From NCBI RefSeq assembly GCF_018070075.1, contig NZ_JAGPXE010000007.1:299115-363114 (forward strand): DNA of 64,000 bases, written 5' to 3'. The translations under genes and the position numbers were made by a program. Under the pieces are notes generated by a model. The model was not told where the DNA came from. It saw nothing but the letters and a program-made list of their open reading frames with translations, and did not search any database. This stretch comes from Saccharopolyspora endophytica. GTDB lineage: Bacteria > Actinomycetota > Actinomycetes > Mycobacteriales > Pseudonocardiaceae. The first letter of the stretch is position 1, and each line of letters opens with the position of its first letter. Of the stretch, positions 62,676 to 64,000 are shown piece by piece.

Positions 62676-63638
62676 ATGACGAGCACGCACACCGCCCAGC
62701 GCGAGAGCTTCCACTCCCTGCGAGCCAACGGCCTGAACTGGGAATCGCTCCCGCTGCGACTGTTCAGCAAGGGCAACGCGAAGTTCTGGAACCCCGCCGA
62801 CATCGACTTCAGCCAGGACGCCGAGGACTGGCAGAACCTCACCGACGACGAGAAGCGTGGCGTGGCCGGGCTGTGCGCGCAGTTCATCGCCGGGGAAGAA
62901 GCCGTCACGCAGGACCTCCAGCCGTTCATGGCCGCGATGGCCGCCGAGGGGCGCTTCGGCGACGAGATGTACCTGACGCAGTTCTGCTTCGAGGAGGCCA
63001 AGCACACCCAGGTGTTCCGGCTCTGGATGGACGCCGTCGGGCTCACCGAGGACCTGCACGAGTACGTCGCCGAGAACCCCGGCTACCGGGAGATCTTCTA
63101 CAAGGCCCTGCCCGAGACGCTGCAGGCGCTGCACACCGACCCCAGCCCCGAGAACCAGGTCCGCGCCTCGGTCACCTACAACCACGTCGTGGAAGGGACC
63201 CTCGCGCTCACCGGCTACTACGCGTGGCACAAGATCTGCGTGAGCAGGGGGATCCTGCCGGGCATGCAGCAGGTCATCAAGCGCATCGGCGACGACGAGC
63301 GCAGGCACATGGCCTGGGGCACCTTCACCTGCCGCAGGCACGTGGCCGCCGACGAGACCAACTGGTCGGTGGTCGAGGACCAGATGGCCATCCTGCTGCC
63401 GCACGCCATCGCGCAGGTCCAGTGGAGTCCGGCGGACGCTCCCGAGGAGCTGCCGTTCGCGCTCGACAAGGAGGAGCTCACCGCCTACGCCTCCGATCGC
63501 GCGACCAGGCGCCTCGGCGCGATCTCCAGCGCCAGGGGCATGCCGCTGGCCCAGATCGACGTCGACGCCGAACCCGAGGCCCTCGAAGATCGCTTCGGCG
63601 CTGAAGACGCCGCAGAACTGGAAAAGCTCCGCGGATGA
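62676..63638 (+). CDS. R2-like ligand-binding oxidase (R2lox)
   Basis: This 320-residue ferritin-like protein is related to the ribonucleotide reductase R2 subunit but of the R2lox group, with a Mn/Fe cofactor and a bound long-chain ligand. Metal ligands align as E74 (GEEAVT), E107 and H110 (FEEAKH), E173 (VVEG), and E208 and H211 (DDERRH). The Val-Tyr ether crosslink pair of the M. tuberculosis protein corresponds to V77 and Y168. It starts at ATG 62676. The physiological reaction is not known. Its neighbours (HAD phosphatase, acyl-CoA synthetase) suggest lipid-related chemistry. Confidence 0.92.
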   Translation: MTSTHTAQRESFHSLRANGLNWESLPLRLFSKGNAKFWNPADIDFSQDAEDWQNLTDDEKRGVAGLCAQFIAGEEAVTQDLQPFMAAMAAEGRFGDEMYLTQFCFEEAKHTQVFRLWMDAVGLTEDLHEYVAENPGYREIFYKALPETLQALHTDPSPENQVRASVTYNHVVEGTLALTGYYAWHKICVSRGILPGMQQVIKRIGDDERRHMAWGTFTCRRHVAADETNWSVVEDQMAILLPHAIAQVQWSPADAPEELPFALDKEELTAYASDRATRRLGAISSARGMPLAQIDVDAEPEALEDRFGAEDAAELEKLRG

Positions 63639-63695
63639 CGCGAGCGGGGTGGCGGTTCCAACCCGAAACCACCACCCCCCGGAGCTCTCCAAAGG

Positions 63696-63772
63696 ACCCG
63701 GATTACCGCCGTATTCGGTCACCCGATTACTGCGGTATTCCGTCGCCTGATTACTGCGGTATTCCGGGTCTT
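63696..63772. repeat. tandem repeat, family A (inverted relative to 30.4 kb)
   Basis: Three units start at 63701, 63725 and 63749, exactly 24 bp apart: GATTACCGCCGTATTC, then GATTACTGCGGTATTC twice. The stretch ACCCGGATTACCGCCGTATT at its start is the reverse complement of the third pair at 30.56 kb. It fills the gap between the convergent R2lox and acyl-CoA synthetase genes. Confidence 0.85.
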
Positions 63773-63779
63773 CGGCGCT

Positions 63780-64000
63780 TTAGAGGTCGAGGAGGCGGCG
63801 GGCTTCCTCGCGCATCTCGACCTTGCGGACCTTGCCCGTGACCGTCATCGGGAACTCGCCCACCACGTGCACATAACGCGGAATCTTGTAGTGCGCCAAC
63901 TTCCCCGCGCAGAACTCCCGCAACGACTCCGCCGTCAACACCTCAGCACCCTCCCGCAACCGCACCCACGCCATCAGCTCCTCGCCGTACCTGGCATCCG
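63780..64000 (-). CDS. acyl-CoA synthetase (AMP-forming), C-terminal end only
   Basis: The last 72 residues of a leftward gene are cut by the right edge. They read RYGEELMAWVRLREGAEVLT, ESLREFCAGKLAHYKIPRYV, HVVGEFPMTVTGKVRKVEMR and EEARRLLDL. GEELMAWVRL, LAHYKIPRYV and the catalytic lysine in TVTGKVRK are the C-terminal-domain signatures of ANL-family acyl-CoA synthetases. It activates a carboxylic acid with ATP and CoA. The substrate cannot be judged from this part. Confidence 0.9.
   Translation of the reverse strand, partial: DARYGEELMAWVRLREGAEVLTAESLREFCAGKLAHYKIPRYVHVVGEFPMTVTGKVRKVEMREEARRLLDL

Overview
This is a 64 kb stretch of high-GC actinobacterial chromosome. GC-rich third codon positions, many GTG starts and tightly overlapping genes point to the Actinobacteria. 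So do a conservon (histidine-kinase-like ATPase, roadblock and DUF742 proteins), the cell-division protein SepH, an R2-like ligand-binding oxidase and a gene order resembling the Mycobacterium tuberculosis Rv0870c-Rv0889c neighbourhood (recalled, not searched). Together they suggest the Pseudonocardiales, possibly Saccharopolyspora. No rRNA, tRNA, CRISPR array or prophage was recognised. The window cuts a DUF742 gene at the left edge and an acyl-CoA synthetase gene at the right edge.

Layout. 1-4.1 kb: conservon, leftward. 4.8-6.8 kb: DUF485 plus acetate-type sodium symporter pair, closed by a strong terminator. 7.1-9.8 kb: two small secreted proteins flanking an FAD-dependent dehydrogenase. 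9.8-14 kb: leftward four-gene operon (DMT-like membrane protein, glycosyltransferase, alpha/beta hydrolase, glycosyltransferase), probably envelope glycan or glycolipid related. 14.7-20.3 kb: CopD-type membrane protein, an unknown polytopic membrane protein, a GH25/LysM lysozyme, a DUF4232 secreted protein, a monoacylglycerol-lipase-like hydrolase and a PRC-barrel protein. 20.3-21.2 kb: a decayed IS605-type element whose tnpB is split into oppositely oriented pieces. 21.3-25.7 kb: an unrecognised gene followed by an operon of small helical proteins and a soluble FtsK/SpoIIIE ATPase, the best candidate here for an undescribed system. 25.7-30.4 kb: GNAT enzyme, FAD-linked oxidase, TetR regulator and glycerol-3-phosphate dehydrogenase. 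30.7-39.9 kb: citrate synthase, fructokinase/TetR, acyl-CoA dehydrogenase, aldose epimerase, two transporters and pdxH.

40.5-62 kb holds the mycobacterial-like block: second citrate synthase, SEC-C protein, serC, sepH, DUF2537, an rRNA/tRNA methyltransferase, MarR with MFS, DUF2530, DUF3027, MFS, a DUF2771 lipoprotein, a cold-shock protein and a small membrane protein. Interspersed are a GCS2-type ligase, superoxide dismutase, a purine-type permease, a large sacsin/HSP90-like ATPase and a glutaminyl cyclase. 62-64 kb holds a HAD phosphatase, R2lox and the acyl-CoA synthetase end.

Three dispersed repeat families occupy the intergenic spaces: 24-bp-pitch palindromic units (30.4 and 63.7 kb), a 42-bp tandem repeat (46.7 kb, solo copies at 40.1-40.3 kb), and a degenerate element of about 100-200 bp (18.8, 35.2, 49.6 and 60.9 kb). 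Regulatory signals include a near-perfect DtxR/IdeR box at an unexpected place (49.92 kb), a Nur-like box before superoxide dismutase, a possible TetR operator covering two opposing start codons (28.13 kb) and twin long palindromes (25.7 kb).
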